A stretch of 64,000 nt of DNA from Massariosphaeria phaeospora (lineage: Eukaryota; Ascomycota; Dothideomycetes; Pleosporales). The notes beneath the pieces are model-generated. The model did no database searches. It was not told where the DNA came from and saw only the letters and a program-made list of their open reading frames with translations. Position 1 is the stretch's first letter; every line of letters begins with the position of its first letter. Location: assembly GCA_011032825.1 (NCBI GenBank), contig JAADJZ010000032.1:124001-188000 (forward strand), written 5' to 3'. The position numbers were made by a program, and so were the translations under genes. Positions 21,161-33,283 of the stretch are shown here, piece by piece.

Positions 21161-23708
21161 ATGCCGCACCCTTTGCTGACGCAGTTGCCAGGCGAGCGAC
21201 CCACGGATGTGCACGACGCGGTAGAAGCTCTACTCAAAGGTTAGTCCGCTAAAATGCAATCAGTACTGTTGCTTACTGTGAGGACTAGCTTCTGGAATAC
21301 CAGCGAAACAGAGAGCAGACAAAATAACTGGAGTCATCGATATTGTTTGTCGCTATGCCTTCGATGAGGGACTCGACGAGGATGCCCTCCGCGCTGTCGC
21401 ACGAATCGCGTCAAGGAAGACTGAATTAGATCAGACCAGTGTAACCACCCTCGTCAAGAACATGTATCCTGCTCAGAGAGTACCGGCGGATGTTGTCGTC
21501 ACCATCGTGGGAGCGCTTGGCCAGGGCAAAGGGAAGCCTTCCCCGGGCACACAAAGCAGCCTTGTGAAGTGGCTCACCATTGTGCATGAGGTCGTTGCCG
21601 ATGCCAATGTATTGTCTCGGCTGTACGCTGTGCTCTTTAGGATGCTGGATATGTACAGCATTAGGTGTGTAACACTCACTTCCAATATCAATATTGACGT
21701 GTGCTAAGTTTATCAGGACCTCCCTATGCCATCTGCTATCCTTGATCACTCGCCGGAAACATGTGAAGCCCTTCAGGATACAGCAACTGTAAGTCGATAA
21801 TGTCACCAGTCTGATCATATTCACCCTTGCAACAACTAATGCCATCATAGTCTTGAGCTTTCCCGCGGCCTTAGTAATGAACCTGCACTCCAAGGTCTTC
21901 TCCGCGTCTACAAGGATTACTACCCCGACATTATCCTCGGAAGTACTTCCACGAGCCGGCACTCGTTTCCTCCGGTGAGCAGTGTCAATTTGTGTACCTC
22001 GTGTAACTCGGAGAAATACCGCTGTTACCGTCGCACACTTCGAGACCAATGACTGACGTTGTTAGGGACCTGACCTTGAGTGGCGAACGAGACTTGATGC
22101 AATCAAAGAAGCACGAAATATAACTGACGAGCCTGCCGAAGAACACGGTGGTTTCAAGGTTCTGAGAAAAGGGCCTAAAAGGAGTAAGATATCGCTCATA
22201 CCTGACGTGCACACATACTATTCGACTGAGGTAAAGTAATGTTGACATCAGTCTCTACCAAGTGCTGACAGGATTGATAGGCATCTGTGACTCTCGAGGA
22301 AATAGACAACGTGGACGACTTCGTAGAAAAGCTTGACCGGATTGAGCCGCCGGGCCAGATGATCTCACTCCTACACGACCCTCTTCTACAGAAGTACATA
22401 GAACTGAGGCCCACGCCAACCTCGGTGAGGCGAATAGATTTGTGGCTCTCGACCTGCCTCGACGACCAGTATAACGCGGCGACATCGGGTACAAGATCAT
22501 CTACGTCTGGATCGGAAGTTTTCGAAGGACTCCTCAAGCAGACTCGGTGTACAAACGTAGGTGTTGTAGAATTCTATGGATATGACGGCACACTGACTAT
22601 ATGCAGACCCTTCTTCCCATCACTGACACATTCCTCAAAGCATATCTTGTCGTCTGGGATGGCCTAGATGATGTTGACTCAATACTCGGTCTTCTCTCGT
22701 ATGTCCCAGTCCAACCCTTTCCAGGTTAGTCTCGGATATGACCGCATGTAGCATCTTTATTGACAATACTCAGAAGCATACACAACCTATTTTCAACCTG
22801 CAGAGAGGGCGCTTACGGCTAGCAGTTCTGCATCTTACAGCAATCTTATCCAGTTTTACACAGACATACTGGGTTTCTGGGTGAGCGGAGTGACTCCCCA
22901 ATCGAGTCGCCCTCAGTCAGCTCTGTCTTCCGGCGACCAGAAGAGTCTGCATCAGCTGGTTACGCATGTGTCTGACATGGCAACATCCCTCCTCCTATCC
23001 GTGCCGCCCGGAGAAGGTCATACACTTACATCATCGATTCTCACGTTCTACGAGGTCTTGTCAGCGTCGGCCAAGCCATACCATGTACCGATCCTGGTAC
23101 CGCCTGTACATTTGACCTACTATCTTGTACTGGATAACTCAACGACTACACTGTCGCGGGTGTATGGTATACTCGGAACCTATAAGAGGGCATTCGACCA
23201 GCACCCTAAACCTGTCACAGCACACTACCCTACCAAGATGATCGACACCTTCAACTCGTGCTTGACAGACATGTTCAACCTCCTCTGGATATCTCGGGCC
23301 CTTCTTCAGGCTCCTAACACAAAAGCGCTTGGTCTCTTCTGCAAACCATCTTTGCGCGATGATCTAAACACATATTTAGGGTCAATAGATCGAGAATATG
23401 CAATCGCGTCCGCATTTGGTGTGTCTAACAATGCATGGCTCACGTCGCTGTCCGCTGCCACCTGGAGGTCGATAGAAGAAGCCGAGATAGACAAAAACGG
23501 CTATGATCGAGGCTCGATCAATTTGCACCAGGGCCCGGTGTCACAGCGTAGCCTTGCTGTTCTGAAGAAAAACGGTGGGGTCAATGTTGACTGGGAGAAG
23601 TACAAGGTACAGGTACTGCACTGGCTGGCGGAGCGAGGTTGTGGGGGCATCCGGGACTTTATGTTTGCCGCGAAGACAGACCTCAAAGCGATGCATGCGC
23701 AGCAGTAA
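21161..23708 (+). CDS. inner kinetochore protein CENP-I (Mis6/Ctf3)
   Basis: Eight exons (21161-21239, 21289-21664, 21717-21788, 21851-21974, 22066-22230, 22281-22556, 22607-22724, 22774-23708) totalling 2,145 bp, 714 residues. The segment 'SVTTLVKNMYPAQRVP', 'TQSSLVKWLTIVHEVV', 'YAVLFRMLDMYSIR' and, across two splices, 'TSLCHLLSLITRRKHVKPFR' then 'GLLRVYKDYYPDIIL' is the hallmark of the Mis6/CENP-I family. CENP-I is an alpha-solenoid member of the constitutive centromere-associated network (with CENP-H/K/M) and helps maintain centromeric chromatin and kinetochore assembly in the nucleus. The length agrees with fungal Mis6 (about 650-750 residues). All introns are 49-91 bp GT-AG with codon-consistent joins. 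The start at 21161 is the first Met giving a continuous first exon; no in-frame Met nearby competes. Confidence 0.92.
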
Positions 23709-24311
23709 CCAGTATTTTCGACGACGTATAGCAATATGATACCCTTGACACGAGATTATTAGCATTACCAGATGACCTCGGGATGCAGGCGTCATCTCTA
23801 GAGATCATTCCGCAGCCCCACGGTTCGTTACTGATCTGGTAGACTTCCTACAATGCTCTTGGCAGTGTATAGAATATTGGCAATATGTAAAATGTTTAAT
23901 GCCGCGGAGCTAAGTCAGCAATGGTGGTGACAATGAAGGATGCCGAGGCTGCAGGTGGGGGTTACGTGCTAGGTGAGGGTTGCATAGGCTAGCGAGCCAA
24001 TCAAGCGGCACAGACGTCAGCCTTACGGAGGTTGGTTACGTAGCGCACAGGCAGCTCCCTCTAGTCCCCAGAGGCGCACATGAACATGAAGCTCTTGACT
24101 CCAATCCAACTTGAAACCAGGATGCTTTGACAAATCAAACTCCGCACTCTGTATGCCTCCAGTGCCGTTCAGACTAAGAGGACCGTGTTCTTCCGTAACA
24201 ACCACCAGAACGACTGCACTCATCCATCGAGTACCGGCGCATCGACCTACCCCACCAGCTCGAGTGGCGGCGCCCGCGCAACTCCTCCAATTCCACACAC
24301 AAATCCTCGGG
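23709..24311. other. intergenic 600 bp
   Basis: Between two plus-strand genes. Open frames at 24023-24364 (minus) and 24111-24431 (plus) run through the start of the next gene and are not independently supported. Confidence 0.5.
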
Positions 24312-26723
24312 ATGGATCCCTCAGCTTCGACCGTGATTAGTGGTGATACAGCACCACCGCTCAAGAACCGGTTGAACGAGAGCAGGAGTCCTTATGTATG
24401 TGCGCTGGTACCTCCCATTGGTATGCGATGAAGCTAAACATATACTACCTATAGGTTCGAGGGCACATGAACAACCCCGTGGCGTGGCAACTTTGGGGAC
24501 CAGAAGCTATTGCCTATGCTAAAAAGTACAACAAGTTGATATTCATCAGCATCGGATACTCAGCATGCCATTGTGAGTACCTCTAGCTGTGAGCGTTTGC
24601 GGAGTGGAAGTGCTCACCACATACGCAGGGTGTCATGTTATGGAGCGCGAGTCTTTCGAAAATAACGAAGTCGCAGAACTGCTCAACCAGCATTTTGTGC
24701 CCATCAAGATCGATCGCGAAGAGCGCCCCGACATCGACCGCATCTATATGAACTATGTACAGGCTACGACAGGCTCAGGCGGTTGGCCTCTCAACGCCTT
24801 CATTACCCCCGACCTAGGGCCCATATTCGGCGGAACCTACTGGCCCGGGCCGGGTTCAACAATGAGTCTAGGGAACCATGTTGGCTTTGTAGACATACTC
24901 CAGAAGATCAGGGATGTGTGGCAGAACCAGCAACAGCGGTGTTTAGACTCAGCACAAGAAATCACGACGCAGCTGCGCGAGTTCTCTCAAGATGGAAACA
25001 TTAGTCGTAGCGAAGGTGCGGAACATGATGGCCTTGAACTGGACGTGCTAGAAGAAGCGTACGAACACTACGCGAAGAAGTACGATCGCCTACACCCTGG
25101 CTTTCCAAAAGGCGCTCCTAAGTTTCCCACTCCGTCGAATCTCGCTTTTCTGATAAAGCTCTCTCAGTATCCTAGTACCGTGGCAGATGTTGTGGGTGCA
25201 CAAGAGTGCACGCATGCGAACGACATGGTGGTGGCGACGTTGAATGCAATGAACAAGGGTGGCATACACGACCAGATTGGTAATGGGTTCGCACGGTATT
25301 CAGTCACAAGAGACTGGAGTCTGCCTCATTTCGAGAAGATGTAACATATGCCTTACATCCTAAATCGGCTGTTTCTATGCTAACACAGTACAGGCTCTAC
25401 GACCAAGCCCAGCTTCTACCTGTCTATCTTGATGTATACCTCCTGACCAAGGACCCTGACCATCTATCCGCTGTCCATGATATAGCAACATATCTAACCA
25501 CGCCTCCGATGCACGCTCCATCTGGTGGTTTCTTCTCAGCAGAGGACGCTGACTCGCTTTACCGATCTTCAGATAAAGAAAAACGAGAAGGTGCATTCTA
25601 CGTATGGACCTTCAAGGAGTTCCAAACGATCTTGGGCGATCGCGATGCAGATATCCTGGCCCGCTACTACAATGTCAAAGATGAAGGGAATGTTAGCCCA
25701 GAGCATGACGCGCATGATGAGCTAATCAACCAGAACGTTCTAGCGATCAAAAGCACTCCTACACAGCTCGCAAAGGAATTTGCTCTCTCAGTCGAGGAGT
25801 CTGAAAAAATCCTTACCGAAGGACGAGCAAAGCTGCTTGAGCATAGAAACAAAGAGCGTCCTCGACCGGCTCTAGACGACAAGATCGTAGTGTGCTGGAA
25901 TGGCCTGGCTATCGGAGCATTAGCACGCGCTTCAGCGGCTCTCTCCTTCGCCGACCCCGAGAAATCAAAGGCCTACCAAGCCGCCGCCGAAAAAGCAGCG
26001 GGCTTCATCAAGAGCGAACTCTTCGACAGCTCGACGCACACCCTCAAACGCGTGTACCGCGAAGGCCCCGGCGACGTTCCCGGCTTCGCAGACGATTACG
26101 CCTTCCTAATCGCCGGACTTATCGACCTCTACGAAGCGACCTTCAACGACTCATACCTCCAATGGGCCGACGAACTGCAGAAATCACAGATCGGCCTCTT
26201 TTGGGATGCCCAACACCTAGGCTTCTTCTCCACCCCCGAAGACCAGTCCGACCTCATCATGAGGCTGAAAGACGGCATGGACAACGCCGAGCCCGGCACC
26301 AACGGCGTCTCAGCGCGGAACCTCGATCGCCTCGGCGCGCTGCTAGAAGACGAGGACTACGCGAAGAAAGCGCAGGAGACGGCCTCTGCATTCGAGGCTG
26401 AGATCATGCAGCACCCGTTCCTATTCTCGAGTATGATGGATGTGGTTGTGTCTGGGAAGCTGGGCATCAGACACTCTGTTATCACAGGCGAAGGTGAGAA
26501 GGTAGACGAGTGGCTCAGGCGGTACCGCGAAAAGCCTGCTGTTCTCGGTACTATCAGTCGCGTCGCGAATGATAAGGGTGCGTGGCTGAAGAAGCGGAAT
26601 CAGCTGGTGGGGTCGATGGATGCTGCTAAGGAGGGTGTCATGGTGTGTGAGCAGGGTGCTTGTAGGGATGAGTTGGGTATGGAGATGGGCAGCTTGGGCG
26701 ATGCGATCAATAGGGTGGAGTAG
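24312..26723 (+). CDS. SPATA20/YyaL-like thioredoxin-domain protein (DUF255)
   Basis: Four exons (24312-24395, 24455-24572, 24629-25340, 25394-26723), introns of 53-59 bp, 747 residues. The N-terminal thioredoxin-like domain has '[20 protein letters not shown]' with the CxxC spanning a splice site, then '[18 protein letters not shown]' and '[14 protein letters not shown]', all standard for the spermatogenesis-associated protein 20/YyaL family. The remainder is an (alpha/alpha)6-barrel related to N-acylglucosamine 2-epimerases ('[13 protein letters not shown]', '[11 protein letters not shown]', '[17 protein letters not shown]'). Family members are widespread, about 700-800 residues, and of unsettled biochemical function; a redox role is suggested only by the CxxC. 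The third junction uses the acceptor GTACAG, restoring the conserved 'EKMLYDQ'. The start is the Met opening the conserved '[11 protein letters not shown]'. Confidence 0.93.
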
Positions 26724-26940
26724 GTCTCTGAGCCCGCCCCACTGGTAGGTACAGCTTTTTCGGCGTACTGTGGAGTCGGAGTGCGGCTGTCGGTATATCC
26801 TGCTCTTTGAGTTGCTCTTCTGCTGTGTTTAGTAGGATATGCCATATGATCGTTCTTATCTTTGTAATATGGCCATTATGACTACATGTCCATGAACATC
26901 TTGCAATTGACCCTTCCGTTACGATTTGAAACTACTCAGG

Positions 26941-27410
26941 CCCTAGAATACTCCGACACTGTGAAAGCTACTCGTGGCCTCGACGCTCCGTTTCGTACTA
27001 TTGCCCCTACCTTAATGTATATACTCTAAAATGTAGTACGTTATCTAGAACTTGCCTAAACTTCTCAAAAGTTTTCTGTAGTACAACTCGAAGCTATCCA
27101 AGACCTAGAATACTCTAACACTGTAAACGATACTATAGCCTCTACGCTCTGTTTTGTATAGTTCCTCCTGCCTCAATATATATACTCTAAAATACAGTAT
27201 GTTATCTAGAGCTTACCTAAACTTCTTGAAAGTTTTCTGTAGTACTACCTAAAGATGCCTAGGACCTAGAATACTCTAACACTATAAAAGGTGCTGTAGC
27301 CTCTACGCTCTGTTTTGTATAGTTCCTCCTGCCTTAATGTATACACCCTGAAATACAGTACATTATTTAGAGCCTCCTCCGCTTTTCTTAAATATTTTCT
27401 AGTAATGTCT
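26941..27410. repeat. tandem repeat, about 162 bp x 3
   Basis: The motif CCTAGAATACTC recurs at 26941, 27103 and 27264, and the whole unit is alignable between repeats (TTTTCTGTAGTAC and CTAAACTTCT blocks also recur). The third unit is divergent at its end. Copies 2 and 3 differ from copy 1 largely by C-to-T and G-to-A changes, many at former CpG sites, consistent with repeat-induced point mutation or methylation decay. No coding potential. Confidence 0.88.
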
Positions 27411-27500
27411 AATTAGTATTACCTTTAAATTTGCTCACCGCCTCTCTGGACTCTCGCTCACCTTCACTTCGTTTTGCGCTCCCCTCTTCTCTGAACATGC

Positions 27501-27572
27501 GGTGAAGGCAGCACCACCAAAAGTTCTCTCACCTTCGGTGAAGGCACCACCACCAAATTTTCTCTCACCTTC
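27501..27572. repeat. 36-bp tandem duplication
   Basis: GGTGAAGGCA.CACCACCAAA followed by TTCTCTCACCTTC occurs at 27501 and again at 27537 with three or so mismatches. It lies about 145 bp upstream of the 27717 start codon, in the promoter or 5' leader. Confidence 0.8.
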
Positions 27573-27667
27573 ACTTCGCGTTTGCTCGCTACTACTTAAA
27601 CCCCTCTGTCCCTCTGCTTTCTGCCTCCAACCTCCCTCCAACCTCCAACTCTCAACCTCACAATCTT

Positions 27668-27698
27668 CAATTCCAATTCCAATTCCAATTCCAATTCA
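27668..27698. repeat. AATTCC hexamer microsatellite
   Basis: About five consecutive AATTCC units immediately upstream of the ATG at 27717, in the probable 5' leader. Confidence 0.85.
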
Positions 27699-27716
27699 AC
27701 GCCTTTCACGCCTGCC

Positions 27717-28452
27717 ATGCCTAAAGCGCCTAAAATCCGCTCCGACAACCGGCGCAAGCGCATCGGCATACAATACAACAAAGACTTCTTCAACATCACC
27801 ATCAGCGCGCGCGACACGTCGGACCAAATCCTCACCCAAATTCGCGCAGCCCTGAACACTTCGCAGCCGCTCATCTTCACCAACGCGAACAGCATCCCCG
27901 TCCGCATGAACTACACCGAGCTGAAGGCGAAGAGCATCATCTGGGCATTCCACGGCGCGCCCCCGGCACCCGCAACATTCAACGCCGGCAACAAGCTGCA
28001 AGCCATCGTGGCGAGATGGGACCTGCAGTCCACCGAAGACATTTTCCCAGCCGACATCGCGCCGCGCGAGAACAAGACCAGCGTGCGCAAGGCACGCATG
28101 GATGAGGTGACTCCCGTTCTCGAGCCTGCGGCTTGGTCTAGGAGCTTCGTCAAGGCGTTGGACAATGTGTCGTTCCGCGTTCCGCGTTCCGCGTTATGCT
28201 GAAGCTATGGCGCTGATGTTGCATCATTCGGACATGCGCAAGAAGGACGAACTGCATCAGCTGAGCGAGGTCGCGGAAATCACCACTGGCGATCTCAATC
28301 AGGTGATAGCGGCGTTGTGCAGGGAGGCTGCCAAGGATGTCGAGATGGCGGATGGGGATGATGATGAGAAGACGGAGCAGGGTGTTGGGGGTGGTGAAGA
28401 GGCGGAGGCAGCGACATTATCTCTTCCATTTCGGCCTGCTAGCTCTAAGTAG
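27717..28452 (+). CDS. hypothetical protein, frameshift at a 7-bp tandem repeat
   Basis: The frame from ATG 27717 encodes 161 residues and stops at 28202 just after three tandem copies of GTTCCGC (about 28169-28190). The +1 frame then continues from the repeat as '...RYAEAMALMLHHSDMRKKDE' to 28452. A one-unit (7-bp) expansion would produce exactly this shift, so the original product was probably about 240 residues: a basic N-terminus, a central 'QPLIFTNANSIPVRMNY', and an acidic C-terminus rich in Asp/Glu. No GT-AG intron explains the junction. I do not recognise a domain. It may be a frameshifted allele, an assembly error, or a truncated protein. A 5' leader with short repeats precedes it. 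Function unknown. Confidence 0.55.
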
Positions 28453-28462
28453 GACCTTTACT

Positions 28463-30517
28463 TTATACAATTCCCGCCTCGCCGCGTTCCGCCTCATCAT
28501 TTTCATGCACTGTATCCTGCCCTTCCGTCCCCCCTGGTGTGACTCCAATAGGCTCGCCATGATTCCCACCCACACTCTCCATCGTAAATGGACTAGCCGT
28601 AGGCGCGTCCAGGATTCCCAGCTCCTCGGCCGTCAGCCACCTCGGTAAAAGCCATGTTCGTAGCGGAATGTATAGAAGAATGAATACGGGGAATCCGATA
28701 GCGGCAATGGTTTGTGTGATTGCAAATGTGGCGCCGAACCCGACGAGTTCCAGGGCTACAAACCCCCAGATAGCCTTGCGACGTTGTATGCGCATTAGTG
28801 GGTCGGAGCGAGGAGTGAGGTGTTTGTCTTTGGCAAGGAAGATCAGTTTGAGGGTGATGCCGTTAGCTTCTAAAGCTTGGATGCCCATGACAAAGAAGAG
28901 GCCTGCCAGGACAGCCTGAGGGATTAGATGTATGACGATGAGTAAGGGACCGGTCATCGTCCCTAGAGTGAGGAGACCTTGCGCTAAATTCGATACGCGT
29001 TGTTCGACTACGTGGTCGACCACTCGACGCGTGTGGCCCTTGTTTGTCTCGTCGTCTGAATCGGAGATTGTGCGAGTGACGCATAGAGAGGTAGTATGGA
29101 ACGGTGCCTGCGGGATCAGTCCGTTTGGAAAAGGGATGCCGAGAAGTCCCGCAATACCTGTGGTAACGCCTAGCAAGAAGATATCCCAGTGGAAGCCCGC
29201 TGGTTTCCTTAACGGGAATTCCGTGCCCTGGGCGATCAAAGATGACACGTTGTGGTCGAACCAGAACAGGATCGTGAGGAGAACGGCGAATGGTATAGCG
29301 AGGAACACATCTCCAACCGATATATCCCAGAAGTGGATAAACCAACCGCGGCTAGTGGTCGGGAAAAACGCGCGTGAAATCGGTAAAGTGAGCAGTTCAA
29401 TGTTCTCCATCTTTCCAATGTGCACGAACCCCGTGAAGAAGATGACCGTCAATGGAGTTCCGTAGTCCTCGATGAACTTCCTCACTTGACGCTGGAAAAG
29501 CGAGGATTGGCCAATGATCCCGCAGATATATGCTACTCCTGTGACGAGTAGAGCGATGGCTATAGAGAGGTATGCTGATGCATCATTGACATCCCATTGG
29601 CGCGTTAGGACTTGGATTCCCTTTTGCAGGTAGATGAAGGCAACGTAGAATCCGAATATGTCGCAAGAGAAACGTGTTACGTATTTTAAGCCATTGCAGG
29701 AATTAGTGACGGCGAGTATGGTATGGAAAATGAAGGACCATCTGAGACGCCGTGAGCTGAGGAAACAGGCCACGAATGAGTTATGGCAGGTCTTACATGC
29801 CAATCCAGCACATGAAAGCGAAATAGTTGGTGCCCCTAGGGTGAACAATATCGTAGACTGTGTAATTGAAGACAGTAATAGGCCCTGAGCATGTTAGCGC
29901 CACGCACGCTTAAAGTAGTGAACAATACCAGTGACCCCGACAATGACCAGAGGTTGACAAGCAGCAAATGAGAACACCACCGAGCCTAGGACGGACGCGA
30001 GAAGCACTTCGTTGACGCCAAAGCTTTGATCGGTCTTCGCGAACATGTCCAGGGAGAATGCCAGTGCTGGTAATATACTGCAACAATTAGTATGGTTTCG
30101 AGACTTAGTCTTTGTGTGAGAAGGCAGCCTTCACTGGGTTGTAATATGGTGTCAGAGCTCACAACGGTGTTGAGAAGAGTTATACGGTGTTGACATTGAC
30201 GATACATACTTCGCAAAGTACATGTAGACAGTCGCAGGCACAACGCGGTAGTCCCACGCGTCCTTCCAGTCGCTCCAGTAGAACGGCGCCCTCCGCCCGA
30301 TATCATTTATCATCCCACTAAACAAGCGTGTCTTCCACCACGCATTCTTCCTTGTGCCCGCAGGCTGTCGAGTATTTTCGCTCAGCGGTGGTTGGGCCTT
30401 CGACGAGAACGGTACGCGCGATCGCCATGACTTCTTCGATCTGTTCGGGGAGGACGAAGAACGCATCGAGACGCTGTGACGCTGGGTAGGGACTGTCAAA
30501 GTATCTGCGGGTGCCAT
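28463..30517 (-). CDS. Bor1-type anion exporter (SLC4/HCO3-transporter family)
   Basis: Four exons (30517-30210, 30077-29929, 29884-29797, 29741-28463) with introns of 132, 44 and 55 bp; 607 residues. Conserved stretches are 'GMINDIGRRAPFYWSDWKDA', 'VVPATVYMYFA' joined to 'NILPALAFSLDMFAKTDQSF', 'PLVIVGVTGPITVFNYTVYD', 'SFIFHTILAVTNSCN' and 'LGIPFPNGLIPQAPFHTTSL'. These are typical of yeast Bor1 and plant BOR transporters. About 12 hydrophobic segments are expected. Bor1 exports borate (and affects vacuolar protein sorting in yeast) at the plasma membrane. The C-terminal tail is hydrophilic and acidic. The start is the Met at 30517, in frame with the conserved exon 1; the Ser/Arg-rich first 60 residues are poorly conserved, so the start is the least certain point. 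Confidence 0.9.
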
Positions 30518-31261
30518 GGTTGATGATGATTTGGGTACTATTCACAAAGTCTACCAGTGGAACTTCATTGCCATTCACGGCAGATGGGAATTTTGAAGTA
30601 GACGAAGCTTGTTCACTAGGAGAAAGGCACAGAAATGCAGAACAGAGCGTGTTCCTGGCTGGCAATTGAGAAAGACGGTGGCGGTTCTGTCCACTTTAGC
30701 CGATGTCGCGTAGCATCGTAAGCTTGGCGTGTGTCATCGGGACTTTTCGCTGATCAGACGACAGAATGAGTGCCTAAAAACATCAAAGGCAGTTGTTCTC
30801 TTTCTGTGTTCGCAGCAAAAGCTATCCATAGTAAAGCAGGGTGCTGCAGTACCTTTGTTCGACACCGGGGCCATCGCAATCCAGTCTAGCGTCGCTCCGC
30901 TGGACCGTGAGACTTATGTTCACCGGTGAACCTCCACTCTGCTCAGCCACCCCGTCTCTCTCCATCTCTCGAGGCTGAGCATCCATCATCGTCCCGCTCC
31001 TTCCAAGTCAAGAGTGTCATTGGACGGCACGGCAGAGTTCCTGCATCGGGGTATGGCGAGAACGTCAGATGGCGCTCTTTGCGCATTCGCGCAGTGCGGG
31101 CTGGGTACTTAATCCTTCAGGCAGACACGAAATCGCCTCCATTTTGTCGGCCTTCTCCCCCACTGTGTCTAGTTCTTCTCAACCTCACTCGAGTTTTGTT
31201 GCGTTTTTGAGCAATTCGACCGAGCGCTTCCCTCTCATAGTATTATCTAACATTTGCGCAA
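30518..31261. promoter_or_regulatory. divergent intergenic region
   Basis: About 740 bp between the divergent Bor1-type transporter and the zinc-finger gene. No gene or motif is claimed. Confidence 0.4.
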
Positions 31262-33283
31262 ATGGAGGCTATACCATGGACAGAGATTCAGTACAAACAG
31301 GCTTCGTTGCCCAAGCTAAAGACTGCGGAGGAGAGTTCCATGCCTAGGAGAGACTCAATTACATCGTCAAGGACAGGTGATTCTGGGTATCATAGCGAAC
31401 CAGATGTTTCGCTTTCCCCTCTTGATTTGGTGAACCAGGGTATGCGTGAGCAGTCAACGGCATTGCTAACAGATCAAATGATATACTAACAAAAGCATAG
31501 ACCTTTCATTGGTTACGTCCGAAGCTCTCCTACATGGTCTACCAGCGTTCTCTTTCGATCCTCCAGTACTGGATGTAAATGAGACAGGCACATTAAGGTC
31601 AAACAAAAGCTCTAGGGGCAGTCATTGCCCTATACTTCTAGGGGTTCGAAGAGAAGGTCGAAAGAGACTGCCACCACTGGGGCCTGCTATTACGAGTAAT
31701 CCTAGTGCTTTAGCTCCCATTCAGAAGGAGCCAAAGGAAGGCTGGTATGTTAAATCTTACCAACGCTATGGTATCGGTGGCTAACAGCTGACTAGGCCCC
31801 AAGCCTTGATAGATTCGATCCAAGAAGCGACTCGTCCACAAGACGCAGGTTCATGGCGCACTGAGAACATTGACAAGTGGGTCAAAGAGAATCTCCCAAC
31901 TCGGGATCGACCGAAAGAACGTGTGTCCTCTATCGTCTCATTGTCGTCTACCGGTAGCTGCGACATGTATACCAGCACGGATATCAGCGATGATGAGGAA
32001 GTTTCCTCACGCCGGCGTAGTATCCTATCTAAGGCGGCTCTCAAAACCATTGAGCTTATTATGCGGAAAGTTGAAGTCAACCTCCGATACATGGCTTGTG
32101 TACAGTGTGCTGGTACAAATGCAGCCAAAGGGCAAGGAAACACTGCAAACATGTCCCGTGGTGGAGGCCGTGGTTCAGTGCAGAGCTCCGGCGGCAAGCG
32201 CAAGGCCCGAGAGAGCTGTCCACCCGACGAGACAGAGGATGACGGTTCCAGTAAGCGACGCCGTGTATCCATCACAACAACTGAGGACTCTGATGCCGGT
32301 CCTCGGTTCGCGTGTCCGTTCTACAAGCATGACCCAAACAGATACCGGAACCGGCGGACTTGTCCAGGGCCTGGCTGGCCTACTGTCCACCGGATGAAAG
32401 AGCACCTGTACCGCTCCCACGCGCAACCGATCTTTTGTCCAAGGTGTTATGCCATATTTGAGACCGACAACGAATTTTCCGCACACCTTCGGTCTCGTCC
32501 ATGCGAGATTTCTGCGCCGCAGCCAATCGAAGGAATCGATCGAGAGACACTAAAGAGCTTGCACAAGCGCTCTCCTGCCTTGCGTCTCGAGGAAGACAAA
32601 TGGAGGGACGCCTATCAGATGCTCTTTCCTGATGTCTCAACTGCAGACATACCGTCACCTTGTAGGTTCTAAGATTGACCGAGGTAGTATACAACTGACT
32701 TCCAATAGACTATGACAGCGCCTCACCAACGGAGGAGTCCCGTCGCTTCCGCCGCGCACTGCTCTCGCGCATACGCCAGGAACTGTTCTCGACTGCGGAG
32801 CAAGAGTCGGCACCGGTCGAGCAGAATCTGCTCCGGCAAGTTGCTGGTATAATACAGCGATGCGAGGACGAGCTGCTAGCTTCCTTTTATGGCGACTCCC
32901 AACCATCACAGCCTGTGCTCGCTCCTGGCGTCACAACCAGCAGGCCGTCCAGCAACGCCACTCCCAGACACCGCATCTCACAATCTCCTGCGCCTCCGAC
33001 CCCCATGTCTGCGCCTCCGGCCGCAGCCACACTCTACCCAATGCGCATGGGAGCCAACGTGGCGGCGACAACAGGACTCGCGGCTGGAAGCGGCGTGCCG
33101 CAGTACGTGTCCGAGCCGCCCATGCAGTACCCCTACGTTTGGGACGACCTCTTCCAAACGTCCTCGAACGAGTTCATCGACTGGAATGCCGTCTTTCCGC
33201 CTGGAGTGGAACACGCGCCACCGCAACCGCAAGCACCGAGCGACGAGCTGCCTCCTACACTAGTCACCCCGGTATGGACATAA
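31262..33283 (+). CDS. fungal zinc-finger-like nuclear protein
   Basis: Four exons (31262-31439, 31501-31744, 31796-32661, 32709-33283), introns of 47-61 bp, 620 residues. A basic segment 'SKRRRVSI' may be a nuclear localisation signal. It precedes 'FACPFYKHDPNRYRNRRTCP' and 'VHRMKEHLYRSH', then 'FCPRCYAIFETDNEFSAHLR' ending in Cys. This C..C..H..H plus C..C..H..C arrangement is common in a large group of uncharacterised filamentous-fungal proteins. Flanking parts are Ser/Pro-rich, and the C-terminus is rich in Pro and Ala ('SPAPPTPMSAPPAAATL'), as in transcriptional regulators. Whether it binds DNA is unknown. All junctions keep codons intact (for example W split TG|G at 31744). The start Met opens exon 1 (MEAIPWTEIQYKQ). 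Confidence 0.8.

Larger units (their letters stand above)
26724..27716. other. intergenic repeat-bearing stretch
   Basis: Contains a three-copy tandem repeat at 26941-27410 and a two-copy 36-bp tandem at 27501-27572, then a CT-rich leader with a TTCCAA-type microsatellite before the 27717 gene. Confidence 0.6.
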
